Shown: positions 1 through 7,082 of the stretch, in pieces
How the letters are laid out: each line of letters begins with the position of its first letter
Numbering within the stretch: position 1 is the stretch's first letter
Source: Bacillota bacterium
GTDB lineage: Bacteria; Bacillota; Clostridia; Clostridiales; Clostridiaceae
DNA: 10,548 nt
Direction: 5' to 3'
NCBI GenBank assembly: GCA_023451395.1
Contig: JAEXZL010000108.1
Location: 1 to 10,548, forward strand
Made by a program: the position numbers and the translations under genes
Notes under the pieces: generated by a model
Seen by the model: the letters and a program-made list of their open reading frames with translations, nothing else
The model's database searches: none
Told to the model about the DNA's origin: nothing

Positions 1-434
1 CAGAGCTCATTTGGAAGAGGTTTCAAAAGGAAAAGAATTTTAATGAGATAATAAAAAGAAGCAATCTTAAGTGCTACAGGGTAAATAAGGACTATGTGGT
101 AGGAAACCAAAGGTACTTTAGCGATTATTTATCTGGCAAGGGTACCATAAATTTATACACAAAATCTATAAGCCTTTGGGCTGAGGAAAATTCCCTTACC
201 CAGGAGGAGGCAGAAAATCTTATACTCTCCCACGAATATTATCACTACCTAGAATGCAAGGAGCTTGGATTGACCTCTAGGCAGTATCAGGTTCCCATGG
301 TTAAGATAGGTAGCATTAACTTAGGGAAAACCGGTATAAGAGCTTTATCGGAAATAGGGGCTCATGCATTTGCTAGAAGGTATTATGAACTTATAAATGG
401 AGAGGGCTTTATTTCCCCAGCTAAAAAGTTTTAA
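1..434 (+). CDS. C-terminal part of an unrecognised protein with a zinc-peptidase-like HEYYH motif (5' end outside window)
   Basis: The reading frame is open from the first bases of the window (codons from position 3) to the TAA at 432-434, so the gene starts upstream and at least 143 residues are visible. A GTG at 96 lies inside this frame but has no ribosome binding site and is not a convincing start. The visible part contains HEYYHYLE (His codons at 231-233 and 243-245), a good match to the HExxH zinc-binding and catalytic motif, and about 40 residues later SEIGAHAFAR, where the Glu could be the third zinc ligand as in gluzincins. There is no signal peptide or membrane segment in the visible part. 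I do not recognise the family. A cytoplasmic metallopeptidase-like role is inference from the motif alone. The next gene is separated by about 490 bases with its own promoter, so the two are probably not one operon. Confidence 0.7.
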   Translation, partial: ELIWKRFQKEKNFNEIIKRSNLKCYRVNKDYVVGNQRYFSDYLSGKGTINLYTKSISLWAEENSLTQEEAENLILSHEYYHYLECKELGLTSRQYQVPMVKIGSINLGKTGIRALSEIGAHAFARRYYELINGEGFISPAKKF

Positions 435-537
435 ATGAAATTTTTTAATAGAAAAAATTAATTTGTGAAATGGGTAAATGGCTCTAATGATGCTGATTTA
501 GTATATAAATATAACTATAAAATAGAAAATTTTTCTG

Positions 538-566
538 TTGACATGAAAAAAATATTGTTGTATATT
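538..566 (+). promoter_or_regulatory. Sigma-A-type promoter of the methionine uptake operon
   Basis: A perfect -35 box TTGACA (538-543) and a -10 box TATATT (561-566) are separated by exactly 17 bases. Transcription would start near 573, about 40 bases before the base of T-box Stem I, which is the normal arrangement. The region 435-537 upstream is very AT-rich and holds no gene. Confidence 0.8.
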
Positions 567-611
567 GTTCACAAGTAATAAATCTGAATTATCGAACTTT
601 AAATAGGCGTT

Positions 612-858
612 GAAAAGAAGAGTAGATGAGAGCTAGTTTTACAGAGAGTCTTGTTGGTGAAAATAGACAAATGAATGCTCATTGAATATGGTCTTGGAGC
701 TGCATCGTCGAAGATTTTAGACGATGACGGGGTTGCCCGTTATAGCAATAGAGTATGATGGTACTTGAAGAGGCAAAGTCAGTGATGGCTTTGTAAAAAT
801 TAGGTGGTAACACGTGAGCATAGCTTTCGTCCTTTTATTGGACGAAGGCTTTTTTGTT
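612..858 (+). promoter_or_regulatory. T-box riboswitch, methionine specifier (AUG)
   Basis: This leader has the parts of a T-box in order. Stem I has a lower helix 615-618/692-695 and an upper helix 626-630/678-682 (ATGAG with CTCAT) around the specifier loop. An AGAGAG bulge motif (643-648) and a distal hairpin (GTCT 648-651 with AGAC 665-668) with a GGTGAAA loop follow. The 3' side of the specifier loop reads GAA-T-ATG-G, which places the specifier codon AUG at 688-690. A hairpin follows (705-725), then a Stem III-like hairpin around 727-741. The T-box proper is TAGGTGGTAACACG (801-814); AGG 802-804 pairs with CCT 831-833 and ACG 812-814 with CGU 828-830 to form the antiterminator. The UGGN base is U808, matching A73 expected in tRNA-Met. 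Known logic: uncharged tRNA stabilises the antiterminator; charged tRNA lets the terminator at 822-850 form. The specifier agrees with the metNIQ genes downstream. Confidence 0.93.
822..858 (+). terminator. Regulated intrinsic terminator of the Met T-box
   Basis: An 11-bp stem (822-832 with 840-850, one T-G wobble) with a 7-base loop is followed by a T-rich run (850-860). Its 5' arm overlaps the 3' half of the antiterminator (828-833), so the two structures exclude each other, as expected for transcriptional T-box control. Confidence 0.92.
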
Positions 859-923
859 TTTAAGGGTAAAGGGTTATGAAGGACAATATATGTTATAAAT
901 TTTTTTACGAAAGGAGTATGGGA

Positions 924-1952
924 ATGATAATTATTAATAATGCTTATAAGACCTTTTCACATAAGGGGAAAAAGGTTGAGGCCTTAAAGGATGTATCTAT
1001 TCATGTGGAAAAGGGCGATATTTATGGAATAATTGGTTATAGTGGAGCGGGAAAAAGTACTCTTATCCGTTTGATGAATAAGCTGGAAACCTGTGATAAG
1101 GGAGAGGTTTTGGTAAATGGTAAGAATATTAATGGTCTCACAGCCCCAGAATTAAGAAAGGCTAGAAAGAAAATAGGAATGATTTTTCAGAGCTTCAACC
1201 TTCTAAATAGTGTTAATGTATATGAGAATATAGCTGCACCTTTAAAGAATCATACGGGGTTATCAAAGAAGGAAATTGATGAGAAGGTAAGAGATTTATT
1301 GAAGCTAGTTGGTTTACAGGATAAGATTAATGCCTATCCCAATCAATTAAGCGGTGGTCAAAAGCAGAGAGTTGCTATTGCAAGAGCTATTAGCAATGAG
1401 CCTGAGATTTTGCTTTGTGATGAAGCTACTTCAGCCTTAGACCCCAATACTACAAAATCAATTTTGAAGCTAATAAAAGAAATTAAGGAAAAGCTTAATA
1501 TTACTGTAGTAATTATTACTCATCAAATGGAGGTGGTGAAAGCCATTTGCAATAAAGTAGCCATTATGGATAAAGGCAGAATTGCAGAAAGTGGAGATTT
1601 AGTTGAGGTTTTTAGCAAACCTCAAACAGCTATTGCCAGAGAGTTTACCTCACAATCCATCCAGGAAGAGGGCCTTGAAGAAAAAATTCAGGAGCTTAAA
1701 AGAGATCTATATAGATTTACTTTTGTTGGAGAAACCGCAGACAAGCCGATTATGGGTATATTAATTAGCAGATTTAATATTACCATAAACATAATATCAG
1801 GGAATATAGAAAATTTATCAGGTACTTCCTTTGGTCATCTGGTAGTAGATATGACCGGTGAAGAAGGTCAGCTAGAGAAGGCTAAAAAATATGTGGAGTC
1901 TAAAGGTATTAAATTGGAGGTGATTAAATATGTTGAATCAATTGTTTCCTAA
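924..1952 (+). CDS. metN: Methionine ABC importer ATP-binding protein MetN
   Basis: This is the cytoplasmic ATPase of the MetNIQ importer, which powers uptake of L- and D-methionine and related compounds. The 342-residue product has a full ABC domain: Walker A GYSGAGKST (38-46), Q-loop Q89, signature LSGGQ (142-146), Walker B ending DE (162-167), D-loop SALD and switch His200. The last 80 or so residues match the NIL domain of MetN, which in E. coli binds methionine and shuts transport down (known for the family). Length is typical. I chose the ATG at 924 because AAGGAG (911-916) sits 7 bases upstream; an in-frame ATG at 876 would add 16 residues unlike the family and has only a weak binding site, and the ATG at 918 is too close to the AAGGAG. 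First gene after the Met-specific T-box, and it overlaps metI by 23 bases. Confidence 0.95.
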   Translation: MIIINNAYKTFSHKGKKVEALKDVSIHVEKGDIYGIIGYSGAGKSTLIRLMNKLETCDKGEVLVNGKNINGLTAPELRKARKKIGMIFQSFNLLNSVNVYENIAAPLKNHTGLSKKEIDEKVRDLLKLVGLQDKINAYPNQLSGGQKQRVAIARAISNEPEILLCDEATSALDPNTTKSILKLIKEIKEKLNITVVIITHQMEVVKAICNKVAIMDKGRIAESGDLVEVFSKPQTAIAREFTSQSIQEEGLEEKIQELKRDLYRFTFVGETADKPIMGILISRFNITINIISGNIENLSGTSFGHLVVDMTGEEGQLEKAKKYVESKGIKLEVIKYVESIVS

Positions 1953-2604
1953 TGTAGTAAATCTTGCACCATCAATATTAAAGGCATTAAAAGAAACCTT
2001 AATTATGGTAAGCATCTCAGGAGTATTTGCAGCACTTATTGGTATTCCCATAGGAATCATATTAGTTATAACAGGTAAGGGACAAATTTTAGAAAATAAA
2101 TATATTTATTCTCTCCTTTCTAAGATTATTAATACCCTGCGTTCCATTCCTTTTGTGATTTTACTTACAGTAATTCCTGGTCTTGTTAGATTGATTGTAG
2201 GTACAACCATTGGAGTAAAGGGAGCCATTGTTCCTCTGATCATTGGAAGCACACCCTTTGTGGCTAGGCAAGTGGAGCTTGCTTTATTAAAAATTGATTC
2301 AGGAGTAATCGAAGCTTATCAGGCCATGGGTTTTAGTGAATTTGATATTATTTTTAAGGTACTTCTAAGAGAAGGAAGAGGGGGAATAGTACAAGCTATA
2401 ACCCTATCCCTAATAAATCTGGTAGGTTTTTCAGCTATTGCAGGCTCAGTTGGGGGAGGAGGCTTAGGTGACTTTGCTGTCCGTTATGGCTACAACATGT
2501 TCAAAGAGGATATAATGCTGGTTACAGTAATTATAATATTAGTAATTGTTTTCTCTATTCAATACATTGGAGATTTAATATATAGAAAAATAAATAAAAA
2601 CTAA
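1930..2604 (+). CDS. metI: Methionine ABC importer permease MetI
   Basis: This is the membrane subunit that forms the methionine channel as a homodimer coupled to MetN. The 224-residue product has about five hydrophobic segments (roughly residues 22-48, 60-90, 95-110, 150-175 and 194-214), the count expected for MetI. The EAA coupling motif EAYQAMG lies at residues 128-134 and meets the ATPase in this fold (BPD_transp_1). The GGGGLGDFAVRYGY stretch near residues 175-188 is typical of MetI. The start overlaps the end of metN; GGAGGTGAT (1916-1924) is a near-perfect ribosome binding site inside metN, so translation is probably coupled. Length is normal for the family. Confidence 0.95.
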   Translation: MLNQLFPNVVNLAPSILKALKETLIMVSISGVFAALIGIPIGIILVITGKGQILENKYIYSLLSKIINTLRSIPFVILLTVIPGLVRLIVGTTIGVKGAIVPLIIGSTPFVARQVELALLKIDSGVIEAYQAMGFSEFDIIFKVLLREGRGGIVQAITLSLINLVGFSAIAGSVGGGGLGDFAVRYGYNMFKEDIMLVTVIIILVIVFSIQYIGDLIYRKINKN

Positions 2605-2618
2605 GGAGACAGAAGATT

Positions 2619-3440
2619 ATGAAAAAATTAATTAGAATAGTGTTTTCAATAATATTAGTTATAGGTTTAAGCGGTTGTGGAAACAAAGCTGATGGAGATT
2701 TAAGGGTATACAAGCTTGGTGTTAATGGTACAGACCACGTGGTTTGGAATAATGTAAATGAACGTCTTAAGGAGCATGGAATAAAGCTTGAGATAGTTGA
2801 ATTTAGCGATTATGTTCAGCCTAATAGGGCCTTAAGCCAGGGAGAAATTGACTTAAATGCTTTCCAGACAGTGATTTACTTTAACAGCTTCTGCAAAGAA
2901 AATAATATAGACAACTTATCTGTTTTGGATTATACACTAGTGGCACCTATGGGCATTTATTCAAATAAGATTAAAAAGTTAGAGGAAGTCAGCAGTAAAG
3001 CTGTTGTGGCTATTCCAAATGACACAACAAATGGAGGACGCGCTATTAAATTCTTGGAAGAGCTGGGGTATTTGGAGTTAAAGCCTGAGTCAGGATTAAC
3101 ACCAACAGTTTTAGATATTACAAATTACTTAAAGGATATTGAGATTGTGGAAATGGTGGCTACTCAAATTCCAAGGTCCTTAGATGATGTAGATTTTGCT
3201 GTTATTAATAATGGCGTGGCTTATGAAGCGGGCTTAACCATAGCGGAGGATGCTGTTGTATATGAAAATTATCAGGATGAGGGAATGGAAAACTATTGGA
3301 ATATAATAGCGGTTAAAACAGAAGATCTCAATAATGAGGATATCAAAAAGATTAATGAGATTTATCACACTCAGGAAACTAAGGATTTAATTATTCAGCA
3401 TTATGGTGGTCAGTCTATTCCTGTTTGGGATCCACAATAA
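2619..3440 (+). CDS. metQ: Methionine-binding lipoprotein MetQ (NlpA family)
   Basis: This is the substrate-binding lipoprotein that delivers methionine to MetNI on the outer face of the membrane. The 273-residue product starts with a short basic and hydrophobic signal peptide and a lipobox LSGC; cleavage before Cys20 would give a lipid-anchored protein. The mature part matches the NLPA/MetQ family (PF03180): the early LGVNGTDHVVW stretch, DYVQPNRAL, LNAFQT, APMGIYSNKIK and VAIPNDTTNGGRA are family landmarks in the expected order. AAGGAG (2603-2608) overlaps the metI stop codon and sits 10 bases before the ATG. Known members bind Met; some relatives bind Met dipeptides, which the neighbouring peptidase makes worth remembering. 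The Met T-box supports methionine as ligand. Confidence 0.94.
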   Translation: MKKLIRIVFSIILVIGLSGCGNKADGDLRVYKLGVNGTDHVVWNNVNERLKEHGIKLEIVEFSDYVQPNRALSQGEIDLNAFQTVIYFNSFCKENNIDNLSVLDYTLVAPMGIYSNKIKKLEEVSSKAVVAIPNDTTNGGRAIKFLEELGYLELKPESGLTPTVLDITNYLKDIEIVEMVATQIPRSLDDVDFAVINNGVAYEAGLTIAEDAVVYENYQDEGMENYWNIIAVKTEDLNNEDIKKINEIYHTQETKDLIIQHYGGQSIPVWDPQ

Positions 3441-3469
3441 AAAAGTATATTAGAGGGGAGAAGATTAAT

Positions 3470-4663
3470 ATGAGTGAAAATTTAAGAGAAAAAATTGTTA
3501 ATTATGTAGATGAAAATATAGACACCTATAAGCAAATTGCTTTAGATATCCATGACCATCCGGAGGTTAGTAATTATGAATTTTATGCCTGTGAGAGATT
3601 ATCCAAAGAGCTAGAATCCATAGGCTTTAAGGTAGATGTAGATGTAGCAGGACATCGTACGGGCTTTGCTGCCTCTTACAAGGGTAAAAAAGAGGGGCCA
3701 ACCCTTGCCTTCCTGGCTGAATATGATGCGTTGGTAGGCTTAGGCCATGGCTGTGGTCACAATATATTTGGAGCAACATCCCTATTAGCTGCAGCGGCTT
3801 TAAAGAGTGTCATTGATGAAGCTGGGGGAGAGGTTAGGGTTTATGGAACTCCTGGTGAAGAAGGAGGAGAAAATGGCAGTGCCAAGGAGAGCTTCGTAAG
3901 AGAAGGCTTCTTTAAGGATGTGGATGCAGCCTTATGTCTTCATCCTGGTGCAGATAACAAGCTTACAGGCCTTGCCTTAGCTAATGATCCAGTGGATATT
4001 GAATTTTGGGGAAGAGCTTCTCATGCTTCAGGAGCACCAGAAAAAGGAATTAATGCTTTAGACGCAGTAATTCAGGTTTATAATTCTATCAATGCATTGA
4101 GGCAGCATCTAACGGATGATGTTAGGATTCATGGGATTATAACAAATGGCGGAGATGCACCAAATATTGTTCCGGAATATGCCAGTGCGAGATTTTATCT
4201 AAGAGCCGCCACCCGTCCAATCTTAAATGAGATTTATAAAAAGGTAGAGGGAATTGTAGCAGGTGCAGCTTCAGCTACCGGTGCTAAAGGGAAAATCAGC
4301 AGATTCCAGAACAAGGTGGATAATATGATTCTTACACCTACTTTTGATAAGCTGTATCAGAAAAATTTAGAACTCTTTGGTGAAAAGATTGTTGAAGAAA
4401 AAGAAACCAAAGGAAAAGGCTCCACAGATGTGGGAAATGTAAGTCAGGTTATTCCAACCATTCAGCCAAGTATAAGCATAAGTGACGTACCTGTAGATGG
4501 TCACAGTATAGAATTTAAGGCTGCTGCAAGAGGAGAAAAGGGGCTTAATTCTATTTCCTTAGGTGCAAAGGTATTGGCTTATACAGCTCTTGATTTACTT
4601 GAGAATAAGGAATTATTAGAAAAGATTAAAGAAGAGCATAAGGAGGCATTATTGAATCAATAA
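3470..4663 (+). CDS. M20 family amidohydrolase (M20D/AbgB-like) in the methionine operon
   Basis: The 397-residue product is a cytoplasmic metallo-amidohydrolase of the M20D group, which removes acyl groups from N-acyl amino acids or cleaves small peptides. Likely metal ligands and catalytic residues are visible: HGCGHN with Cys95 and His97, PGEEGG with Glu130 as probable base and Glu131 as ligand, His158 in LHPG, and C-terminal His345 in VDGHS. The dimerisation-domain landmark GRASHASGAPEKG is at 181-193. There is no signal peptide. I chose ATG 3470 because GAGGGGAG (3453-3460) precedes it by 9 bases; an upstream in-frame TTG at 3425 lies inside metQ. The gene follows metQ by 29 bases with no terminator, so it should be under the Met T-box. 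A similar amidohydrolase (AtmC) sits in the streptococcal atm methionine-uptake operon. Inference: it frees methionine from imported N-acyl-Met or Met peptides; the substrate is not readable from sequence. Confidence 0.88.
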   Translation: MSENLREKIVNYVDENIDTYKQIALDIHDHPEVSNYEFYACERLSKELESIGFKVDVDVAGHRTGFAASYKGKKEGPTLAFLAEYDALVGLGHGCGHNIFGATSLLAAAALKSVIDEAGGEVRVYGTPGEEGGENGSAKESFVREGFFKDVDAALCLHPGADNKLTGLALANDPVDIEFWGRASHASGAPEKGINALDAVIQVYNSINALRQHLTDDVRIHGIITNGGDAPNIVPEYASARFYLRAATRPILNEIYKKVEGIVAGAASATGAKGKISRFQNKVDNMILTPTFDKLYQKNLELFGEKIVEEKETKGKGSTDVGNVSQVIPTIQPSISISDVPVDGHSIEFKAAARGEKGLNSISLGAKVLAYTALDLLENKELLEKIKEEHKEALLNQ

Positions 4664-4702
4664 AAATAATATCAAAATATTCTATAAATTATCAAAACTA
4701 CC

Positions 4703-4731
4703 TTGACTTTAAAGTGATAAAGTGGTTTAAT
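4703..4731 (+). promoter_or_regulatory. Sigma-A-type promoter of the tryptophan uptake operon
   Basis: The -35 box TTGACT (4703-4708) and the -10 box TTTAAT (4726-4731) are separated by exactly 17 bases. Transcription would start near 4738, just before T-box Stem I (base at 4749). It lies 40 bases after the end of the M20 gene. No intrinsic terminator is visible between 4664 and 4702, so some transcripts from the Met operon may enter this leader. Confidence 0.75.
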
Positions 4732-4748
4732 AAGTACAAACCATTGAT

Positions 4749-5014
4749 ACGGAGATAAAATTGCAGGCGCACTTTCAGAGAGCCCGGAGGATGGAAACGG
4801 GTAGTAAGCGGAGCAAACAAATGGACCGTTGAGGTGTAAGGGGAAATATCTAAGAGGTAAAGTATCCTGTTTCCGGGTGCTCCCGTTATAGGGCAGAGAA
4901 GTGTTAGCTTCTTTATTGAGTGGCCATTTTTAATGGCAAACAAGGTGGTACCGCAGGTGTGATATATAACCTGTCCTTGTGCATTATAAGCACAGGGACA
5001 GGATTTTTTATTTT
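4749..5014 (+). promoter_or_regulatory. T-box riboswitch, tryptophan specifier (UGG)
   Basis: A second complete T-box leader. Stem I has a lower helix ACGG/CCGT (4749-4752 with 4826-4829) and an upper helix TTGC/GCAA (4761-4764 with 4813-4816). AGAGAG is at 4777-4782 and the distal hairpin CCCG/CGGG at 4783-4786/4798-4801. The 3' side of the specifier loop reads ACAA-A-TGG-A, so the specifier is UGG (4822-4824), one base before the lower helix exactly as in the Met leader. Further hairpins are CGGG/CCCG (4874-4885), AGAAG/CTTCT (4896-4911) and GCCATT/AATGGC (4923-4938). The T-box is AAGGTGGTACCGCAGG (4942-4957); ACAAGG 4940-4945 pairs with CCTTGT 4975-4980, and CAGG 4954-4957 with CCTG 4970-4973, forming the antiterminator around the TGGTACC bulge. 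The specifier agrees with the trpXYZ-type genes downstream. Confidence 0.93.
4970..5014 (+). terminator. Regulated intrinsic terminator of the Trp T-box
   Basis: A 13-bp stem (4970-4982 with 4990-5002, one T-G wobble) and a 7-base loop are followed by ATTTTTTATTTT. Its 5' arm is the same stretch used by the antiterminator (4970-4980), so formation of one excludes the other. Confidence 0.94.
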
Positions 5015-5059
5015 ATAAACAATATTAAGCTGGTATAAAAGATGAATGGAGGAATTATT

Positions 5060-6064
5060 ATGAAAAAATTAGTAGCATTATTTTTAACCATGGCAATGAT
5101 TATAACACTAACAGCCTGTTCTTCATCTGGTGAAGGGGGTAAGAAGGAAGGCTCCTATAAGGTAGCTATTGTTCAGCAGCTTGACCATGCTTCTTTAGAC
5201 GAGATACGTGTTGCCATTGAGAAGGAACTGGAGGCAAAGGCAGAAAGCCTTGGCATAACCATTGAATATAAGGTGTTTAATGGCCAAAATGATTCTACTG
5301 TATTAAATCAGATTGGAAGTCAGGTGGTTGGAGACGGCTACGACTTGATAATACCAATTGCAACTCTAGCAGCACAAAGTATGCAAGTTGCTGCAGAGGA
5401 AAAGGAGATACCTATTGTTTTTGCAGCCATTTCTGATCCTGTGGGAGCGGGACTTGTGGAAAGCTTGGATGTCCCAAATTCTCCGGTGACTGGCACCAGC
5501 GATTATCTTGATGCTTCTCAAATATTTGATATGATGCTTGCACAGAATCCAAAGGTTGAAACAGTAGGCCTTTTATACAACAAGAGCGAGGATTCTAGCG
5601 AGCTGCCAATAAAAGAAGCAAAGAAATATCTTGATGGTAAGGGAATTAAGTACATAGAAAAAACTGGAACCACCACTGATGAAATAAGTCTTGCTGTGGA
5701 CAGTATGATAAATGATGTGGATGCAGTATTTACTCCAACAGATAACACTGTTGCAGCAGCAGAGCTCACCATAGCTGAAAAGTTTATTAAAGCTGGAGTA
5801 CCCCATTATACAGGAGCAGATTCCTTTGTACGTAATGGTGCCTTTGCTACCTGTGGCGTTAATTATACAGACTTAGGCACAGTAACTGCTGATATGGCTG
5901 TGGACATACTTCAGGGAGCTGATATAAAAACTTATTCTGTACATGTCATGGATGGTGGAATAATCACTGTTAATACCGAAACAGCAGAGGGGATAGGAGC
6001 AGATTACAGTATGTTTAAGAACATGGCCCCAAAGCTAGTGGAGGTTAAAACAACTAAGGAATAA
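5060..6064 (+). CDS. trpX: Tryptophan ABC importer substrate-binding lipoprotein (TrpX-like, ABC_sub_bind family)
   Basis: The product is a 334-residue lipoprotein with a signal peptide ending in lipobox LTAC; Cys20 would be the lipid anchor. The mature part matches the ABC_sub_bind family (PF04392, COG2984): an opening VAIVQQLDHASLDE strand-helix, then GYDLIIPIATLAAQS, IPIVFAAISDPVGAGLV, VTGTSDYLD, VGLLYNKSEDSS and a late GAFATCGVNYTDLG. Together these form a periplasmic-binding-like two-lobed fold. I chose ATG 5060 because GGAGG (5048-5052) lies 7 bases before it; an upstream in-frame ATG at 5042 would start inside that binding site's context and spoil the signal peptide start. The family is poorly defined by ligand in general, but a Trp-specifier T-box upstream and the trpYZ genes downstream fit the predicted TrpXYZ tryptophan importer of Firmicutes. 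The ligand is therefore an inference from regulation. Confidence 0.9.
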   Translation: MKKLVALFLTMAMIITLTACSSSGEGGKKEGSYKVAIVQQLDHASLDEIRVAIEKELEAKAESLGITIEYKVFNGQNDSTVLNQIGSQVVGDGYDLIIPIATLAAQSMQVAAEEKEIPIVFAAISDPVGAGLVESLDVPNSPVTGTSDYLDASQIFDMMLAQNPKVETVGLLYNKSEDSSELPIKEAKKYLDGKGIKYIEKTGTTTDEISLAVDSMINDVDAVFTPTDNTVAAAELTIAEKFIKAGVPHYTGADSFVRNGAFATCGVNYTDLGTVTADMAVDILQGADIKTYSVHVMDGGIITVNTETAEGIGADYSMFKNMAPKLVEVKTTKE

Positions 6065-6098
6065 AAAATTATATTAATAAGACATTAGACAAGCTATA

Positions 6099-6134
6099 GC
6101 CTTAAGGGGTGAGATAACCTCACTCTTTTAAGGC
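6099..6134 (+). other. Intercistronic RNA hairpin between trpX and trpY
   Basis: GCCTTAA (6099-6105) pairs with TTAAGGC (6128-6134), and GTGAG (6109-6113) with CTCAC (6119-6123), around a 5-base loop, with a short imperfect segment between the helices. No T-run follows (the next bases are GTATTATTGGG), so it does not look like an intrinsic terminator. It sits in the 91-base gap between the binding-protein gene and the permease gene. Such hairpins often protect the upstream message from 3' decay and raise the level of the binding protein relative to the membrane parts; that role is inference here. Confidence 0.65.
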
Positions 6135-6155
6135 GTATTATTGGGAGGATTTTTT

Positions 6156-7082
6156 ATGCTTACTTTAAATATCGTGCAGAGTGCCTTAGAGCTTGGCTTT
6201 ATATATGCTCTAGTGGCCTTAGCTTTATTTCTTAGCTTTAGCATTTTAAATATTGCTGATTTAACTACTGATGGAACCTTTACTCTAGGCTGTGCAGTCA
6301 GTGCCGTGGTATGTATTGCAGGCCATCCCTTTTTGGCAATCTTTATAGCCATGGCAGCAGGGGCCATGGCAGGCTATATCACTGCCTTTCTTCAGACTAA
6401 ATTAGGGGTTCCCTCAATACTGGCAGGAATAATTACCAATGTAGGACTATACTCTATCAATCTTGCAGTTATGGGCTTTTCCTCTAATTTAAGTCTCTTT
6501 AAGGTAGAAACTATATTTACTCTTGGAAAAGAATATATAGGAGGAGATTGGTACAAGCTAATAGTAGTAGCTGTGATTACAATAGTAGTAGGAATCATTC
6601 TTTATTTCTTTTTGAATACCACTTTGGGAATGTCTATAAGAGCTACAGGGGATAATCCAGAAATGGTTAAGGCTTCCTCTATTAATCCTACCTTTACTAT
6701 AACAGTAGGCTTATGCATAGCCAATGCTATGACAGGACTATCCGGTGCAATTCTTGGACAATATCAAAGATCTAGCGATATTAACTTGGGCACAGGAATG
6801 GTGGTTATAGGACTTGCCAGTCTAATTATAGGAGAGACCCTCTTTGGAAAGAAGGGAATATTGAGATGGATTGCTGCTGCAATCTTTGGAAGTATTCTTT
6901 ATCGTTTTATTATTGCCCTTGCTTTAAGATTTAATATACCAGCAGAGTTGTTGAAGCTGGTATCTGCTGTGATAGTGGCTATTGCCATTGCTCTTCCAGC
7001 TCTTAAGGGACAAATGGCTTTGAGAAAACAGATGGCCATGCAGAGAAAAAAAAGATACCAGGGAGGGAGTAAAAATGCTTAA
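6156..7082 (+). CDS. trpY: Tryptophan ABC importer permease (TrpY-like, BPD_transp_2 family)
   Basis: The 308-residue product is a polytopic membrane protein of the BPD_transp_2 class (PF02653, COG4120), the permease class found with ABC_sub_bind binding proteins. It has about eight hydrophobic segments spread over residues 8-290. The ADLTTDGTF stretch near residues 34-42, the GITAF/GVPSILAGI region and the RATGDNPEMVKA coupling loop near residue 170 are landmarks of this family. The C-terminus is strongly basic and cytoplasmic. I chose ATG 6156, 7 bases after GGGAGG (6143-6148); the in-frame TTG at 6141 lies just upstream of that site. The gene follows the trpX hairpin and overlaps trpZ by 8 bases (ATGCTTAA), pointing to coupled translation. 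Substrate assignment to tryptophan rests on the T-box. Confidence 0.9.
   Translation: MLTLNIVQSALELGFIYALVALALFLSFSILNIADLTTDGTFTLGCAVSAVVCIAGHPFLAIFIAMAAGAMAGYITAFLQTKLGVPSILAGIITNVGLYSINLAVMGFSSNLSLFKVETIFTLGKEYIGGDWYKLIVVAVITIVVGIILYFFLNTTLGMSIRATGDNPEMVKASSINPTFTITVGLCIANAMTGLSGAILGQYQRSSDINLGTGMVVIGLASLIIGETLFGKKGILRWIAAAIFGSILYRFIIALALRFNIPAELLKLVSAVIVAIAIALPALKGQMALRKQMAMQRKKRYQGGSKNA

Noticed and set aside
96..98. GTG at 96 as start of the first gene
   Set aside because: No ribosome binding site lies upstream and the frame is open back to the window edge, so it is an internal codon of a longer gene.
439..459. Possible terminator after the first gene (AATTTTTT with AAAAAATT)
   Set aside because: The stem is only A-T pairs with no GC and no clean T-run after it; in such AT-rich DNA it is expected by chance.
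876..923. Earlier in-frame ATG for metN at 876
   Set aside because: It adds 16 residues not seen in MetN proteins and has a weak binding site; the ATG at 924 has AAGGAG at the right distance and gives the normal N-terminus.
4821..4823. AUG as an alternative specifier in the second T-box
   Set aside because: The AUG overlaps the UGG by two bases but lies one base out of register with the helix spacing seen in the Met leader; UGG with one purine before the lower helix fits, as do the downstream trpXYZ-type genes.
4698..4943. Open frame of 81 codons on the minus strand
   Set aside because: It lies entirely within the Trp promoter and T-box leader, has no ribosome binding site that I can see, and its composition follows the RNA structure rather than a protein.
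5518..5806. Overlapping minus-strand open frames inside trpX
   Set aside because: They are antisense shadows of a well-supported coding gene and resemble no known protein.
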